Below the pieces are notes generated by a model. That model ran no database searches, was not told where the DNA came from, and was given only the letters and a program-made list of their open reading frames with translations. A DNA stretch of 64,000 nucleotides from NCBI GenBank assembly GCA_019455325.1, contig JACFMQ010000002.1:145353-209352 (forward strand), read 5' to 3'. The stretch is from Rhodocyclaceae bacterium. GTDB lineage: Bacteria; Pseudomonadota; Gammaproteobacteria; Burkholderiales; Rhodocyclaceae. How positions within the stretch are numbered: the stretch's first letter is position 1; every line of letters begins with the position of its first letter. Both the position numbers and the translations under genes were made by a program. Positions 1 to 8,411 of the stretch are shown here, piece after piece.

Positions 1-761
1 AGCTCTCCACGGCCAATATCGCCGCCTTCGACAGCGTACAGATCAAGTCTCTGACTGCCGCACAGCTCGGCCAGATGACTTCCGCCCAGATCGCCGCCAT
101 CGAAACCGCCGATCTCGTGGCCATGACCGCCGCGCAGATCAAGGGCTTCTCCACCGCCAGCATCGTCGCGCTCACCACCGAGCAGGCTGCGGTGCTGCAA
201 TACGCGCAGATCGCCGCCCTCACCACCGAGCAGGTCAAGGCCATCGAAACCGCCGATCTGGCGGCACTGAATACGGCCAGCATCGGCGGACTGAGCGCTG
301 CGCAGATCAAGGCGCTGACCAGCGACCAGGTAACGAACCTCGCCTCCGACCAGTTCAAGCTCCTGAGCGCCACCCAGGTGGCCGCCCTTTCGTCCGATCA
401 GGTCGCCAAGCTCTCGACCACCAACATCGAGGCGCTGACCACCGCGCAGGTGAAGGCGCTGACCAGCGAACAGGTCAGCGCACTCACCTCCAGTCAGGTG
501 AAGGCGCTGGAAACCGACGATCTGGTGGTCTTCTCTGCCACCCAGATCAAGGCGCTCGGCACCGATCAGATCAAGACCGGTTTGACCTCCGATCAATTCA
601 AGACGCTCAGCGCAATGCAGATCAGCAGCCTGCTCACGAGCCAGATCGAGGTGTTGACCACGAATCAGATCAACGCCATGACAAGCACTCAGGTCGCGGC
701 ACTGACTCCGGATCAGGTCGGCGCCATGAACACCGATCAGATCGCTGCACTCCCCATCTGA
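1..761 (+). CDS. Octapeptide-repeat protein, C-terminal part (5' end outside window)
   Basis: The reading frame is open from the first bases of the window, so the gene begins upstream and only about 252 C-terminal residues are visible. Nearly all of it is an eight-residue repeat of the form L-[ST]-x-x-Q-[IV]-x-[AG], with occasional acidic units such as IETADLAA. There is no cysteine, membrane segment or catalytic motif. The last 200 residues align unit by unit with the C-terminus of the larger repeat protein at 2911-6408. The match includes one shared nine-residue unit ending DQIKTG and the unit LQYAQIAA, so the two genes are tandem paralogs. The stop codon is followed by a strong hairpin. 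The function is unknown. A surface or secreted structural role is inferred from the repetitive, low-complexity, Ser/Thr-rich composition and the glycosyltransferase next door. Confidence 0.8.
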   Translation, partial: LSTANIAAFDSVQIKSLTAAQLGQMTSAQIAAIETADLVAMTAAQIKGFSTASIVALTTEQAAVLQYAQIAALTTEQVKAIETADLAALNTASIGGLSAAQIKALTSDQVTNLASDQFKLLSATQVAALSSDQVAKLSTTNIEALTTAQVKALTSEQVSALTSSQVKALETDDLVVFSATQIKALGTDQIKTGLTSDQFKTLSAMQISSLLTSQIEVLTTNQINAMTSTQVAALTPDQVGAMNTDQIAALPI

Positions 762-800
762 TCGCACACAGGCTGACGCCCGTCCGCCGCACTGCCACGC

Positions 801-836
801 CGCCCAATACCCCCCGAACTCCGGGGGTATTGGGCG
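801..836 (+). terminator. Strong hairpin after the first repeat gene
   Basis: A 14-bp perfect inverted repeat (801-814 with 823-836) encloses an 8-base loop 40 bases after the stop codon. There is no U-tract, so it may be a weak or RNA-stabilising terminator. A near copy follows the second repeat gene at 6452-6486. Confidence 0.65.
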
Positions 837-859
837 CGTTACCTTCAGCTCAGTAAATT
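830..859 (+). promoter_or_regulatory. Promoter-like element overlapping the hairpin arm (copy A)
   Basis: TTGGGC at 830-835, inside the right arm of the hairpin, lies 18 bases from TAAATT at 854-859. The same arrangement, TTGGGC-18-TAGAAT, recurs at 6480-6509 after the second repeat gene. A start site here would fall very close to the TTG start of the downstream gene, so this copy may be weaker or non-functional. Confidence 0.35.
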
Positions 860-877
860 TGCTTCAGGGAACCGGTC

Positions 878-2710
878 TTGAGCGAAAACAACAACGTCGA
901 TTACCCCGGCATCGTCAATCTGATCTGGCACCGCCAGCTCGATTTTTCGCAACTGCTGAACTACGCCAGCCAGCTCGAAGGCGTTGGCCTGAACGGGCTG
1001 GTGGCGGTGCTCTACCAGACCTGGCTCAAGCGCAACGACACGCCCTACACGCCGTTTGCCTGGTTCAACCTCGGCGCGCTGCTGTTCAGCGAGGGCGACA
1101 CCGAGGGAGCTGGCGAAGCCTACGAAAAGGCGCTCGAACGCCTGCCCGGTTTCGTTCAGCCGCGCTTCAACCTCGGCCTGGTGCGCGAGCGGCAAGGGCG
1201 CCTCGACGAAGCGGCGGAGCACTGGCGGCTGGTCGAGCAGCACGCCTCGGCGGAGAACCCGGACGAGCGCGCGGTGCTGCTCGCCGCGCTGAACAACCTC
1301 GGCCGGATGCAGGAACGCCGCAAGGAATACGGCGAGGCGCTGGCCGCGCTGGAACGCAGCCTCGCGCTCGATCCGACGCAGACGGACGTGCTGCATCACT
1401 GGATTTTCGTCCGCGCCAGACAGTGCCTGTGGCCGGTCTATAGCCCGCCAGCCGGCGTCGATCCCGAACTGATGCGCGCCTCGACCTCGGCGCTCGCCCT
1501 GCTCAGTCTCTCCGACGACCCCGAAAAACAACTGGCGACGGCGCGCCGCTACGCCGCGCGCAAGATTCCCGCCGACCTGCCCGCGCTGGCGCCGGCCAAG
1601 GGCTACGGCCACGAGCGCATCCGCATCGGCTACTGCTCGTCGGATTTTTGCCTGCACCCGGTGTCCATGCTCACCGTCGAGCTTTTTGAACTGCACGACC
1701 GGGAGAAATTCGAGATTTACGGCTTCTGCTGGTCGCCGGAGGACGGCTCGGCGCTGCGCCAGCGCGTGGTCAGCGCCTTCGACCATTACGTGAAGATCGG
1801 CGAGTTGAACGAGGAAGCCTCGGCCCGCCTGATCCGCGAGCACGAGATCGACATCCTGATCGACCTGCACGGCCAGACCTCCGGCGCGCGCATGAACATG
1901 CTGGCGATGCGGCCGGCGCCGATCCAGATCACCTACCTCGGCCTGCCGGCGACGACCGGCATACCGGGCATCGACTACGTGATCGCCGACCGCTTCCTGA
2001 TCCCCGAGGAGTACGCCGGCTACTATTCGGAAAAACCGATCTACCTGCCCGACGTCTATCAGGCGAGCGACCGCAAGCGCCTGTGCGCGCCAGCGCCGAC
2101 GCGCAAGGCCTGCGGCCTGCCGGCGAAGGGCTTCGTCTTCTGCTCGTTCAACAACAACTACAAATACACGTCCGAGGTGTTCACGGCCTGGATGAACATC
2201 CTGCGCCGCGTGCCCGGCAGCGTGCTCTGGCTGCTTTCCGACAACCCGTGGGCCGAAGTCAACCTGCGCCGCGAAGCGGAGGCGCGCGGCATCGACCCCG
2301 GCCGGCTGTTCTTCGCCGAGCGGGCGGCACCGGAAAACTATCTGGCGCGCTACGCGCTGCCCGGCCTCTTCCTCGACACCTTTCCCTTCAATGCCGGCAC
2401 GACGGCGAACGACGCGCTGTGGATGGGTTTGCCGGTTCTCACCCTCTCCGGCCGCGCCTTCGCCTCGCGCATGGCCGGCGCGCTGCTGACGGCGGCCGCG
2501 CTGCCCGAGCTCATCACCTACGATCTCAAGGCCTACGAAGACAAGGCGGTGGAACTCGCCACCACGCGGGGCGCCTGCCTGCGCCTGCGCAAGCGGCTGG
2601 AGGCCGTGCGCGAAAACGGCGTGCTGTTCGACATGCCGCGGCTTGTGCGGAATCTGGAGAAGGAATTGCTTGGCCTGGCCGAAGGCTTGAAGGCTGAGGG
2701 AAGCAGGTAG
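878..2710 (+). CDS. TPR plus SPINDLY/O-GlcNAc-transferase-type glycosyltransferase (GT41)
   Basis: This 610-residue protein has TPR-like helices at about 55-170 and a two-lobed GT-B catalytic domain from about 245 to the end. Recognisable GT41 motifs include RIRIGYCSSDF, the segment around DLHGQTSG, FCSFNNNYK in the nucleotide-sugar lobe, and DTFPFNAGTTANDALWMGLP. Family members transfer a sugar, often GlcNAc, from a UDP-sugar to Ser or Thr of proteins in the cytoplasm. The start is taken as TTG at 878 because AGGGA lies seven bases upstream and no ATG fits near the domain start. The gene sits between two paralogous Ser/Thr-rich octapeptide-repeat proteins, which are therefore candidate substrates. 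That link is inference from position only. The donor sugar cannot be read from the sequence. The family call is firm. Confidence 0.88.
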   Translation: MSENNNVDYPGIVNLIWHRQLDFSQLLNYASQLEGVGLNGLVAVLYQTWLKRNDTPYTPFAWFNLGALLFSEGDTEGAGEAYEKALERLPGFVQPRFNLGLVRERQGRLDEAAEHWRLVEQHASAENPDERAVLLAALNNLGRMQERRKEYGEALAALERSLALDPTQTDVLHHWIFVRARQCLWPVYSPPAGVDPELMRASTSALALLSLSDDPEKQLATARRYAARKIPADLPALAPAKGYGHERIRIGYCSSDFCLHPVSMLTVELFELHDREKFEIYGFCWSPEDGSALRQRVVSAFDHYVKIGELNEEASARLIREHEIDILIDLHGQTSGARMNMLAMRPAPIQITYLGLPATTGIPGIDYVIADRFLIPEEYAGYYSEKPIYLPDVYQASDRKRLCAPAPTRKACGLPAKGFVFCSFNNNYKYTSEVFTAWMNILRRVPGSVLWLLSDNPWAEVNLRREAEARGIDPGRLFFAERAAPENYLARYALPGLFLDTFPFNAGTTANDALWMGLPVLTLSGRAFASRMAGALLTAAALPELITYDLKAYEDKAVELATTRGACLRLRKRLEAVRENGVLFDMPRLVRNLEKELLGLAEGLKAEGSR

Positions 2711-2737
2711 CTGATGCGGAATCGGGCCAGATAGACC

Positions 2738-2764
2738 TAAAGTTTTCCCGTAATTGCCCGAAAA
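2738..2764 (+). promoter_or_regulatory. Sigma-28 (FliA)-like promoter before the long repeat gene
   Basis: TAAAGTTT at 2738-2745 is followed by 11 bases and CCCGAAAA at 2757-2764. The enterobacterial flagellar sigma-28 consensus is TAAAGTTT-N11-GCCGATAA: the -35 half matches 8 of 8, the spacer is exact and the -10 half matches 6 of 8. It lies about 145 bases before the ATG, giving a long 5' leader. Confidence 0.5.
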
Positions 2765-2910
2765 GATAGACAGGAATCGCGTATCGACGATTTTCAAGCC
2801 GACGATTTCGCCGAAAGCTCGGCCGCAACACAAGACACAAAACGTTCAGCCACGGGTAGTGGAGTCGGGTAGCGTCGCCACGGCGCAAATGAACAACAAA
2901 GGAAACCACC

Positions 2911-5900
2911 ATGTCGCTCATCAGCGCGCTGTCACCCACGCAAATTTCGCAACTGACCACGAAGCAGATCGAGGATCTGGGTCAGGCCGACTTCAAGGCG
3001 CTGAACGCACAACAGATTGCCGCCCTCACCTCGGAACAGATCGCCGTCATCGAGACGAGGGATTTCGTCGTATTGAGCGCCACCCAGGTCGCCGCCTTCA
3101 ATCCCACCGAGTTTGCCGACGGCGTTCTCACCTATATCGACAAGATGACGCTGAGCCAGGTCAAGGGGATGACCTCGGCGCAGATCAAGGCACTGGGAAC
3201 GGAGGCAGTCCAGAGCCTGACCTCCGATCAGGTCAAGTCGCTGACCAACACGCAGATCGGCGCGCTCAGTTCTGACCAGGTTCAGGCGCTGGAAGACGAC
3301 ATCGGCGCAATGACCGCAACCCAGATCAAGGGTCTGACGACCAGCGGCATCGAGGCACTGACCACCGATCAGATCGGGAAACTCAGCAACGCCCAACTGG
3401 CCGCGCTCTCCATCGACCAGATCAAGGCCATGGAAACCGAGGATCTGGCCGAACTCAGCAGCAGCCAGATCGGCGCGCTGACCGCCGCGCAGATCAAGGC
3501 GCTGACCACCGATCAGGTGGAGAACCTCGGCTCCGACCAGATCGCCGGCCTGAAGGCCGCCCAGATCGCCGCCTTCACCACCACCCAGATCAAAGCCTTC
3601 TCCTCGGACAACATCGCTGCCCTCGACACCGCGCAGATCAAGTCCCTCACCGCCGCCCAGTTCGGCGTGATGAACTCCGAGCAGATCGCCGCCATCGAAA
3701 CCGACGATCTGAAGCAGATCGCCGCCGCACAGATCAAGGCGTTCAGCAGCGACAACATCGCCGCGCTGACCTCCGATCAGGTCGCCAGCCTGACCAACGC
3801 CCAGTTGGCCGCGCTGACCACCGATCAGATCAAGGCCATGGAAACCGAGGATCTGGCCGAACTCAGCAGCAGCCAGATCGGCGCGCTGACCGCCGCGCAG
3901 ATCAAGGCGCTGACCACCGATCAGGTGGAGAACCTCGGCTCCGACCAGATCGCCGGCCTCAAGGCCGTCCAGATCGCCGCCCTCTCCACCGACCAGGTCA
4001 AGGCGCTCACCACCGAACACATCGCCGCCTTCGATACCGCGCAGATCAAATCGCTCACCGCCGCCCAGTTCGGCGTGATGAACTCCGACCAGATCGCCGC
4101 CATCGAAACCGACGATCTGAAGCAGATCACCGCCGCGCAGATCAAGGGGCTGAACAGCGACAACATCATCGCGCTGACCTCCGATCAGGTCGCCAACCTG
4201 ACCAACGCCCAGTTGATTGCGCTCACCACGGCCCAGATCAAGGCCATGGAAACCGAGGATCTGGCCGAACTCAGCAGCAGCCAGATCGGCGCGCTGACCG
4301 CCGCGCAGATCAAGGCGCTGACCACCGATCAGGTGGAGAACCTCGGCTCCGACCAGATCGCCGGCCTCAAGGCCGTCCAGATCGCCGCCCTCTCCACCGA
4401 CCAGGTCAAGGCGCTCACCACCGAACACATCGCCGCCTTCGATACCGCGCAGATCAAATCGCTCACCGCCGCCCAGTTCGGCGTGATGAACTCCGACCAG
4501 ATCGCCGCCATCGAAACCGACGATCTGAAGCAGATCACCGCCGCGCAGATCAAGGGGCTGAACAGCGACAACATCATCGCGCTGACCTCCGATCAGGTCG
4601 CCAACCTGACCAACGCCCAGTTGATTGCGCTCACCACGGCCCAGATCAAGGCCATGGAAACCGAGGATCTGGCCGAACTCAGCAGCAGCCAGATCGGCGC
4701 GCTGACCGCCGCGCAGATCAAGGCGCTGACCACCGATCAGGTGGAGAACCTCGGCTCCGACCAGATCGCCGGCCTCAAGGCCGTCCAGATCGCCGCCCTC
4801 TCCACCGACCAGGTCAAGGCGCTCACCACCGAACACATCGCCGCCTTCGATACCGCGCAGATCAAATCGCTCACCGCCGCCCAGTTCGGCGTGATGAACT
4901 CCGACCAGATCGCCGCCATCGAAACCGACGATCTGAAGCAGATCACCGCCGCGCAGATCAAGGGGCTGAACAGCGACAACATCATCGCGCTGACCTCCGA
5001 TCAGGTCGCCAACCTGACCAACGCCCAGTTGATTGCGCTCACCACGGCCCAGATCAAGGCCATGGAAACCGAGGATCTGGCCGAACTCAGCAGCAGCCAG
5101 ATCGGCGCGCTGACCGCCGCGCAGATCAAGGCGCTGACCACCGATCAGGTGGAGAACCTCGGCTCCGACCAGATCGCCGGACTGAAGGCCGCCCAGATCG
5201 CCGCCCTCTCCACCGACCAGATCAAGGCGCTCACCTCCGACAACATCGCCGCCCTCGATACCGCGCAGATCAAATCGCTCACTGCCGCCCAGTTCGGCGT
5301 GATGAATTCCGAGCAGATCGCCGCCATCGAAACCGACGATCTGAAGCAGATCACCGCCGTGCAGATCAAGGGGCTGAACAGCGACAACATCGCCGCGCTG
5401 ACCTCCGATCAGGTCGCCAGCCTGACCAACACCCAGTTGGCCGCGCTGACCACCGATCAGATCAAGGCCATGGAAACCGAGGATCTGGCCGAACTCAGCA
5501 GCAGCCAGATCGGCGCGCTGACCGCCGCGCAGATCAAGGCGCTGACCACCGATCAGGTGGAGAACCTCGGCTCCGACCAGATCGCCGGACTGAAGGCCGC
5601 CCAGATCGCCGCCCTCTCCACCGACCAGATCAAGGCGCTCACCTCCGACAACATCGCCGCCCTCGATACCGCGCAGATCAAATCGCTCACCGCCGCCCAG
5701 TTCGGCGCGATGGACTCCGACCAGATCGCCGCCATCGAAACCGACGATCTGAAACAGATCACCGCCACACAGATCAAGGGGCTGAGCACCGGCAACATCG
5801 CCGCATTGACCACGGCGCAGGCGGCAGTGCTGCAATACGCGCAGATTGCCGCCCTGACCACGACGCAGGTCGCCGCCATCGAAACCGAGGATCTGGCCGC

Positions 5901-6408
5901 CCTGAGCACGGCCGGCATCAGCGGACTGAGCGCAGCGCAGATCAAGGCGCTGACCACCGATCAGGTGGAGAACCTCGCCTCCGACCAGTTCAAGCTCCTG
6001 AGCGCCACGCAGGTGGCGGCTCTCAAGGCCTCGCAAGTGGCCAAGCTCTCGACCGAAAACATCGAGGCGCTGACCACCGCGCAGATGAAGGCGCTGACCA
6101 GCGCACAGATCGGCGCGCTGACGTCCGATCAGGTGGCGGCGCTGGAAACTGCCGACCTGGCGGTGCTCAACGCCACCCAGATCAAGGGGCTGACCACTGA
6201 CCAGATCAAGGATGGCCTGACCACCGATCAGTTCTCCTCCTTGAGCGCGACGCAGATCAGCAGCCTGCTCACCAACCAGATCCAGGCATTGAGCACGGAT
6301 CACATCACGGCCATGTCGACGACCCAGGTGCGGGCGCTGACCGCCGCCCAGCTCGGGGCGCTGACCAGCGATCAGCTCCAGGCGCTCGATCTGTTCAACT
6401 CTCCCTGA
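2911..6408 (+). CDS. Giant octapeptide-repeat protein
   Basis: This 1165-residue protein consists almost entirely of about 145 consecutive octapeptides with consensus L-[ST]-x-x-Q-[IV]-x-[AG]. Seventeen octads form a 136-residue superunit, copied in tandem in the middle of the protein. Each superunit has two acidic units, METEDLAE and IETDDLKQ. There is no signal peptide, lipobox, transmembrane segment or cysteine, and no known secretion tag at the C-terminus, which ends DLFNSP. The start is ATG with AAAGGAAA upstream. A sigma-28-like promoter lies 5', a GT41 glycosyltransferase precedes it and a sugar-modification cluster follows. I do not recognise a named family. Regular hydrophobic spacing and S/T-x-x-Q capping suggest a repetitive solenoid or fibrous fold, but that is speculation. 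A glycosylated surface or appendage-associated protein is the favoured hypothesis. Confidence 0.85.
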   Translation: MSLISALSPTQISQLTTKQIEDLGQADFKALNAQQIAALTSEQIAVIETRDFVVLSATQVAAFNPTEFADGVLTYIDKMTLSQVKGMTSAQIKALGTEAVQSLTSDQVKSLTNTQIGALSSDQVQALEDDIGAMTATQIKGLTTSGIEALTTDQIGKLSNAQLAALSIDQIKAMETEDLAELSSSQIGALTAAQIKALTTDQVENLGSDQIAGLKAAQIAAFTTTQIKAFSSDNIAALDTAQIKSLTAAQFGVMNSEQIAAIETDDLKQIAAAQIKAFSSDNIAALTSDQVASLTNAQLAALTTDQIKAMETEDLAELSSSQIGALTAAQIKALTTDQVENLGSDQIAGLKAVQIAALSTDQVKALTTEHIAAFDTAQIKSLTAAQFGVMNSDQIAAIETDDLKQITAAQIKGLNSDNIIALTSDQVANLTNAQLIALTTAQIKAMETEDLAELSSSQIGALTAAQIKALTTDQVENLGSDQIAGLKAVQIAALSTDQVKALTTEHIAAFDTAQIKSLTAAQFGVMNSDQIAAIETDDLKQITAAQIKGLNSDNIIALTSDQVANLTNAQLIALTTAQIKAMETEDLAELSSSQIGALTAAQIKALTTDQVENLGSDQIAGLKAVQIAALSTDQVKALTTEHIAAFDTAQIKSLTAAQFGVMNSDQIAAIETDDLKQITAAQIKGLNSDNIIALTSDQVANLTNAQLIALTTAQIKAMETEDLAELSSSQIGALTAAQIKALTTDQVENLGSDQIAGLKAAQIAALSTDQIKALTSDNIAALDTAQIKSLTAAQFGVMNSEQIAAIETDDLKQITAVQIKGLNSDNIAALTSDQVASLTNTQLAALTTDQIKAMETEDLAELSSSQIGALTAAQIKALTTDQVENLGSDQIAGLKAAQIAALSTDQIKALTSDNIAALDTAQIKSLTAAQFGAMDSDQIAAIETDDLKQITATQIKGLSTGNIAALTTAQAAVLQYAQIAALTTTQVAAIETEDLAALSTAGISGLSAAQIKALTTDQVENLASDQFKLLSATQVAALKASQVAKLSTENIEALTTAQMKALTSAQIGALTSDQVAALETADLAVLNATQIKGLTTDQIKDGLTTDQFSSLSATQISSLLTNQIQALSTDHITAMSTTQVRALTAAQLGALTSDQLQALDLFNSP
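3430..5877 (+). repeat. 408-bp higher-order tandem repeat, six registers
   Basis: The marker ATGGAAACCGAGGAT recurs at 3430, 3838, 4246, 4654, 5062 and 5470, exactly 408 bases apart. A variant continues the register at 5878. The copies at 3838-4245, 4246-4653 and 4654-5061 read as identical by eye; the outer copies carry scattered substitutions. Each unit is 17 octapeptide codon blocks, so gain or loss of a unit keeps the reading frame. Confidence 0.92.
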
Positions 6409-6451
6409 TCGCACGAGGGCCGACGCTTCCCCGTCCGCCGGATCGTCAAGC

Positions 6452-6486
6452 CGCCCAATGCACCCGAAGCTCGGGTACATTGGGCG
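6452..6486 (+). terminator. Hairpin after the second repeat gene
   Basis: A 16-bp inverted repeat (6452-6467 with 6471-6486) has one mismatch and a three-base loop. It shares GCCCAAT/ATTGGGC and its position after the stop with the hairpin at 801-836. There is no U-tract. Confidence 0.65.
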
Positions 6487-6509
6487 TCGCGCCTTCGATT
6501 CAGTAGAAT
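6480..6509 (+). promoter_or_regulatory. Promoter-like element overlapping the hairpin arm (copy B)
   Basis: TTGGGC at 6480-6485 and TAGAAT at 6504-6509 (5 of 6 to TATAAT) are 18 bases apart. The predicted start near 6516 gives a leader of about 55 bases to the GTG of the aminotransferase. The -35 hexamer is part of the terminator stem. It is conserved with copy A at 830-859. Confidence 0.45.
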
Positions 6510-6570
6510 TGCTCCGAGAGACTTGAAGCAATAACGTCGACTACGCCTTCCCATTACGGAAAGCCGGGCA

Positions 6571-7710
6571 GTGAACAAGAAACCGATCTTCGTAACGAAA
6601 CCCTATCTTCCGCCGCTGGAAGAATTCATCCCCTATCTCGAACAAATATGGGAAAGCGGGACGCTGACCAACGGCGGGCCGTTCCACCAGCAACTGGAAA
6701 GCGCGCTCTGCCACCACCTCGGCATCGAGCACATCGCGTTATTCACCAACGGCACGACCGCCCTGGTCACGGCGCTGCAATCGCTGCGCATTACCGGCGA
6801 GGTCATCACCACGCCGTATTCCTTCGTCGCCACGTCGCACTCCCTGCTGTGGAACGGCATCAGGCCCGTATTCGTCGACATCGACCCCGATTCGCTGAAC
6901 ATCGACCCGCGCAGGATCGAGGCCGCTATCACGCCCCAGACCACCGCGATACTGGCGGTTCATTGCTACGGGCATCCCTGCGACGTGGAGGCCATCCAGA
7001 AGATCGCCGACACCTATAACCTCAAGGTCATCTACGATGCCGCCCACGCATTCGGCGTTCGCTGTCACGGCAGCAGCGTTCTCGGGCACGGCGATCTGTC
7101 CGTCCTCAGTTTCCACGCGACCAAGGTATTCAACACTTTCGAGGGCGGCGCAATCGTCTGTCCCGATGCAAAAACAAAAACCCGAATCGACCACCTGAAG
7201 AATTTCGGCTTTGCCGGCGAAACAACCGTGGTCGCGCCGGGCATCAACGGCAAGATGAGCGAGTTCAACGCGGCCCTCGGCCTGCTGCAACTCAAGCACG
7301 TAGACAGGGCCATCGCGCGGCGCAGGAAAATCGACGCCGCGTACCGCGCGCATCTCCGCAACGTGGCGGGAATCCACTGCCTGCACGATACCGGCGAGGA
7401 TGTCGCCAACTACGCCTACTTCCCCATTCTGGTCGGGCCGGGCTATCCCATCGGGCGCGACGCGCTGTACCAGCGGATGAAGGATTGCGGCATTCACCCA
7501 CGGCGTTACTTCTACCCGCTGATCTCGGAATTTCCCATGTACCGCGGTCTACCGTCGGCGCAACGCGACAATTTGCCGGTAGCAACCGAGGTCGCCGGAC
7601 AAGTGCTGTGCCTGCCGATTTACCCCGATCTGACCGATACGGAAATCGAACGGATCGTGGCCATCATCAAAGAAACCGTCGTCGATCCAACTCATCCGAA
7701 CTTTTCCTGA
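6571..7710 (+). CDS. DegT/DnrJ/EryC1/StrS-family sugar aminotransferase
   Basis: This 379-residue PLP enzyme is of the nucleotide-sugar aminotransferase family, which converts a keto-deoxysugar nucleotide to the amino sugar with glutamate as donor. The family Lys that binds PLP is Lys185 in SFHATKVFNTFEGG. The DAAHAFG motif at about 156-162 and the TNGTTAL phosphate-binding stretch near 59-65 are intact. The best functional match I can suggest is a VioA/FdtB-type enzyme making a 4- or 3-amino-dideoxyhexose, because the next gene is a NeuD/PglD-like sugar N-acyltransferase. GTG start at 6571. It heads a plus-strand run of twelve closely spaced genes. Local base composition is visibly less GC-rich than the housekeeping genes to the right. 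Family certain, exact substrate not. Confidence 0.85.
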   Translation: MNKKPIFVTKPYLPPLEEFIPYLEQIWESGTLTNGGPFHQQLESALCHHLGIEHIALFTNGTTALVTALQSLRITGEVITTPYSFVATSHSLLWNGIRPVFVDIDPDSLNIDPRRIEAAITPQTTAILAVHCYGHPCDVEAIQKIADTYNLKVIYDAAHAFGVRCHGSSVLGHGDLSVLSFHATKVFNTFEGGAIVCPDAKTKTRIDHLKNFGFAGETTVVAPGINGKMSEFNAALGLLQLKHVDRAIARRRKIDAAYRAHLRNVAGIHCLHDTGEDVANYAYFPILVGPGYPIGRDALYQRMKDCGIHPRRYFYPLISEFPMYRGLPSAQRDNLPVATEVAGQVLCLPIYPDLTDTEIERIVAIIKETVVDPTHPNFS

Positions 7711-7722
7711 CACGGCAATGCA

Positions 7723-8397
7723 ATGAGCTTTCCCAACCTTTTCATTTATGGCGCCGGCGGCTTTGGCAAGGAAATCCGGGACATTGCGACACGAGCCAAC
7801 CGGCAAAACCGGTGCTGGCGCGAAATCTTCTTCATCGATGATTTCGCTCCCCCCGGGACCTTGCTTGGCGACACACAGGCGTTCCCCTTTACGACAGCAT
7901 TGGAAAATTTCGGCGCTGCTGACATGGAGGTAGTCATCGCCCTGGGGGAACCCGCCCACCGCGAGACGCTACACACGAAACTGGCGCAATGCGGTGTCCG
8001 TCTGGCCCGGGTCATCGACCCGTCAGCCGTTGTCTCTCCCTACGCCAGCCTGGGAGACGGGGTCATACTGACCGCGTTCTGCATTGTCGCTGCGGATGCT
8101 AAAGTTGGTAATAATGTCGCTGTTAACGTTCAGGCCATCATCGGCCATGATGTCGTCGTGGGCGACCATTCGGTGATCTCGTCGATGGTCAATCTCGGCG
8201 GAGGAACCCGCGTGGGGTCTGCCACCTATATCGGCATGGGTTCGCAGGTCAAGGAACAACTGTGTATCGGTGATCGCAGCATCGTCGGCATGGGTTCCGT
8301 CGTCCATCACGATCTGGGAGACGATCTGATCGCGCTGGGCAATCCGGCGCGGGCAATGAGAAAAAACGAAACCCGCAGGGTTTTCAGCAAATCTTGA
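7723..8397 (+). CDS. NeuD/PglD-like hexapeptide-repeat acyltransferase
   Basis: This 224-residue protein has an N-terminal Rossmann-like part beginning IYGAGGFGKEI, typical of NeuD/PglD enzymes. A left-handed beta-helix of hexapeptide repeats follows from about residue 110 (for example VGNNVAVN, VGSATYIG, IGDRSIVG), ending GNPARAM. Such enzymes acylate the amino group of UDP- or dTDP-4-amino-dideoxysugars, usually with acetyl-CoA. His140 in the segment IIGHDVVVG is the likely catalytic base by family analogy. The acyl carrier protein gene follows directly, so an ACP-bound acyl group rather than acetyl-CoA is possible here; that is inference. It starts 12 bases after the aminotransferase stop, and its TGA is overlapped by an alternative upstream ATG of the ACP gene. 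Confidence 0.82.
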   Translation: MSFPNLFIYGAGGFGKEIRDIATRANRQNRCWREIFFIDDFAPPGTLLGDTQAFPFTTALENFGAADMEVVIALGEPAHRETLHTKLAQCGVRLARVIDPSAVVSPYASLGDGVILTAFCIVAADAKVGNNVAVNVQAIIGHDVVVGDHSVISSMVNLGGGTRVGSATYIGMGSQVKEQLCIGDRSIVGMGSVVHHDLGDDLIALGNPARAMRKNETRRVFSKS

Positions 8398-8411
8398 AAG
8401 GCACTCGCTCG

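Noticed and set aside
845-2833. 662-codon antisense frame over the GT41 gene
   Set aside because: Arg/Gln/His-rich and low in real motifs; typical antisense shadow of a high-GC gene. The same applies to long antisense or out-of-frame frames at 8692-10179, 20382-22304, 29135-32536, 39569-41392, 47461-51144, 53195-56374 and 59619-61667.
3430-5877. Regularly spaced repeats as a CRISPR array
   Set aside because: The repeats are 408 bases with no unique spacers and lie in frame in one coding sequence.
2932-6531. 1199-codon open frame antisense to the giant repeat gene
   Set aside because: It is a mirror of the repeat composition: a 24-base unit with few possible stops stays open on the other strand. 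It has no ribosome site or recognisable domain.
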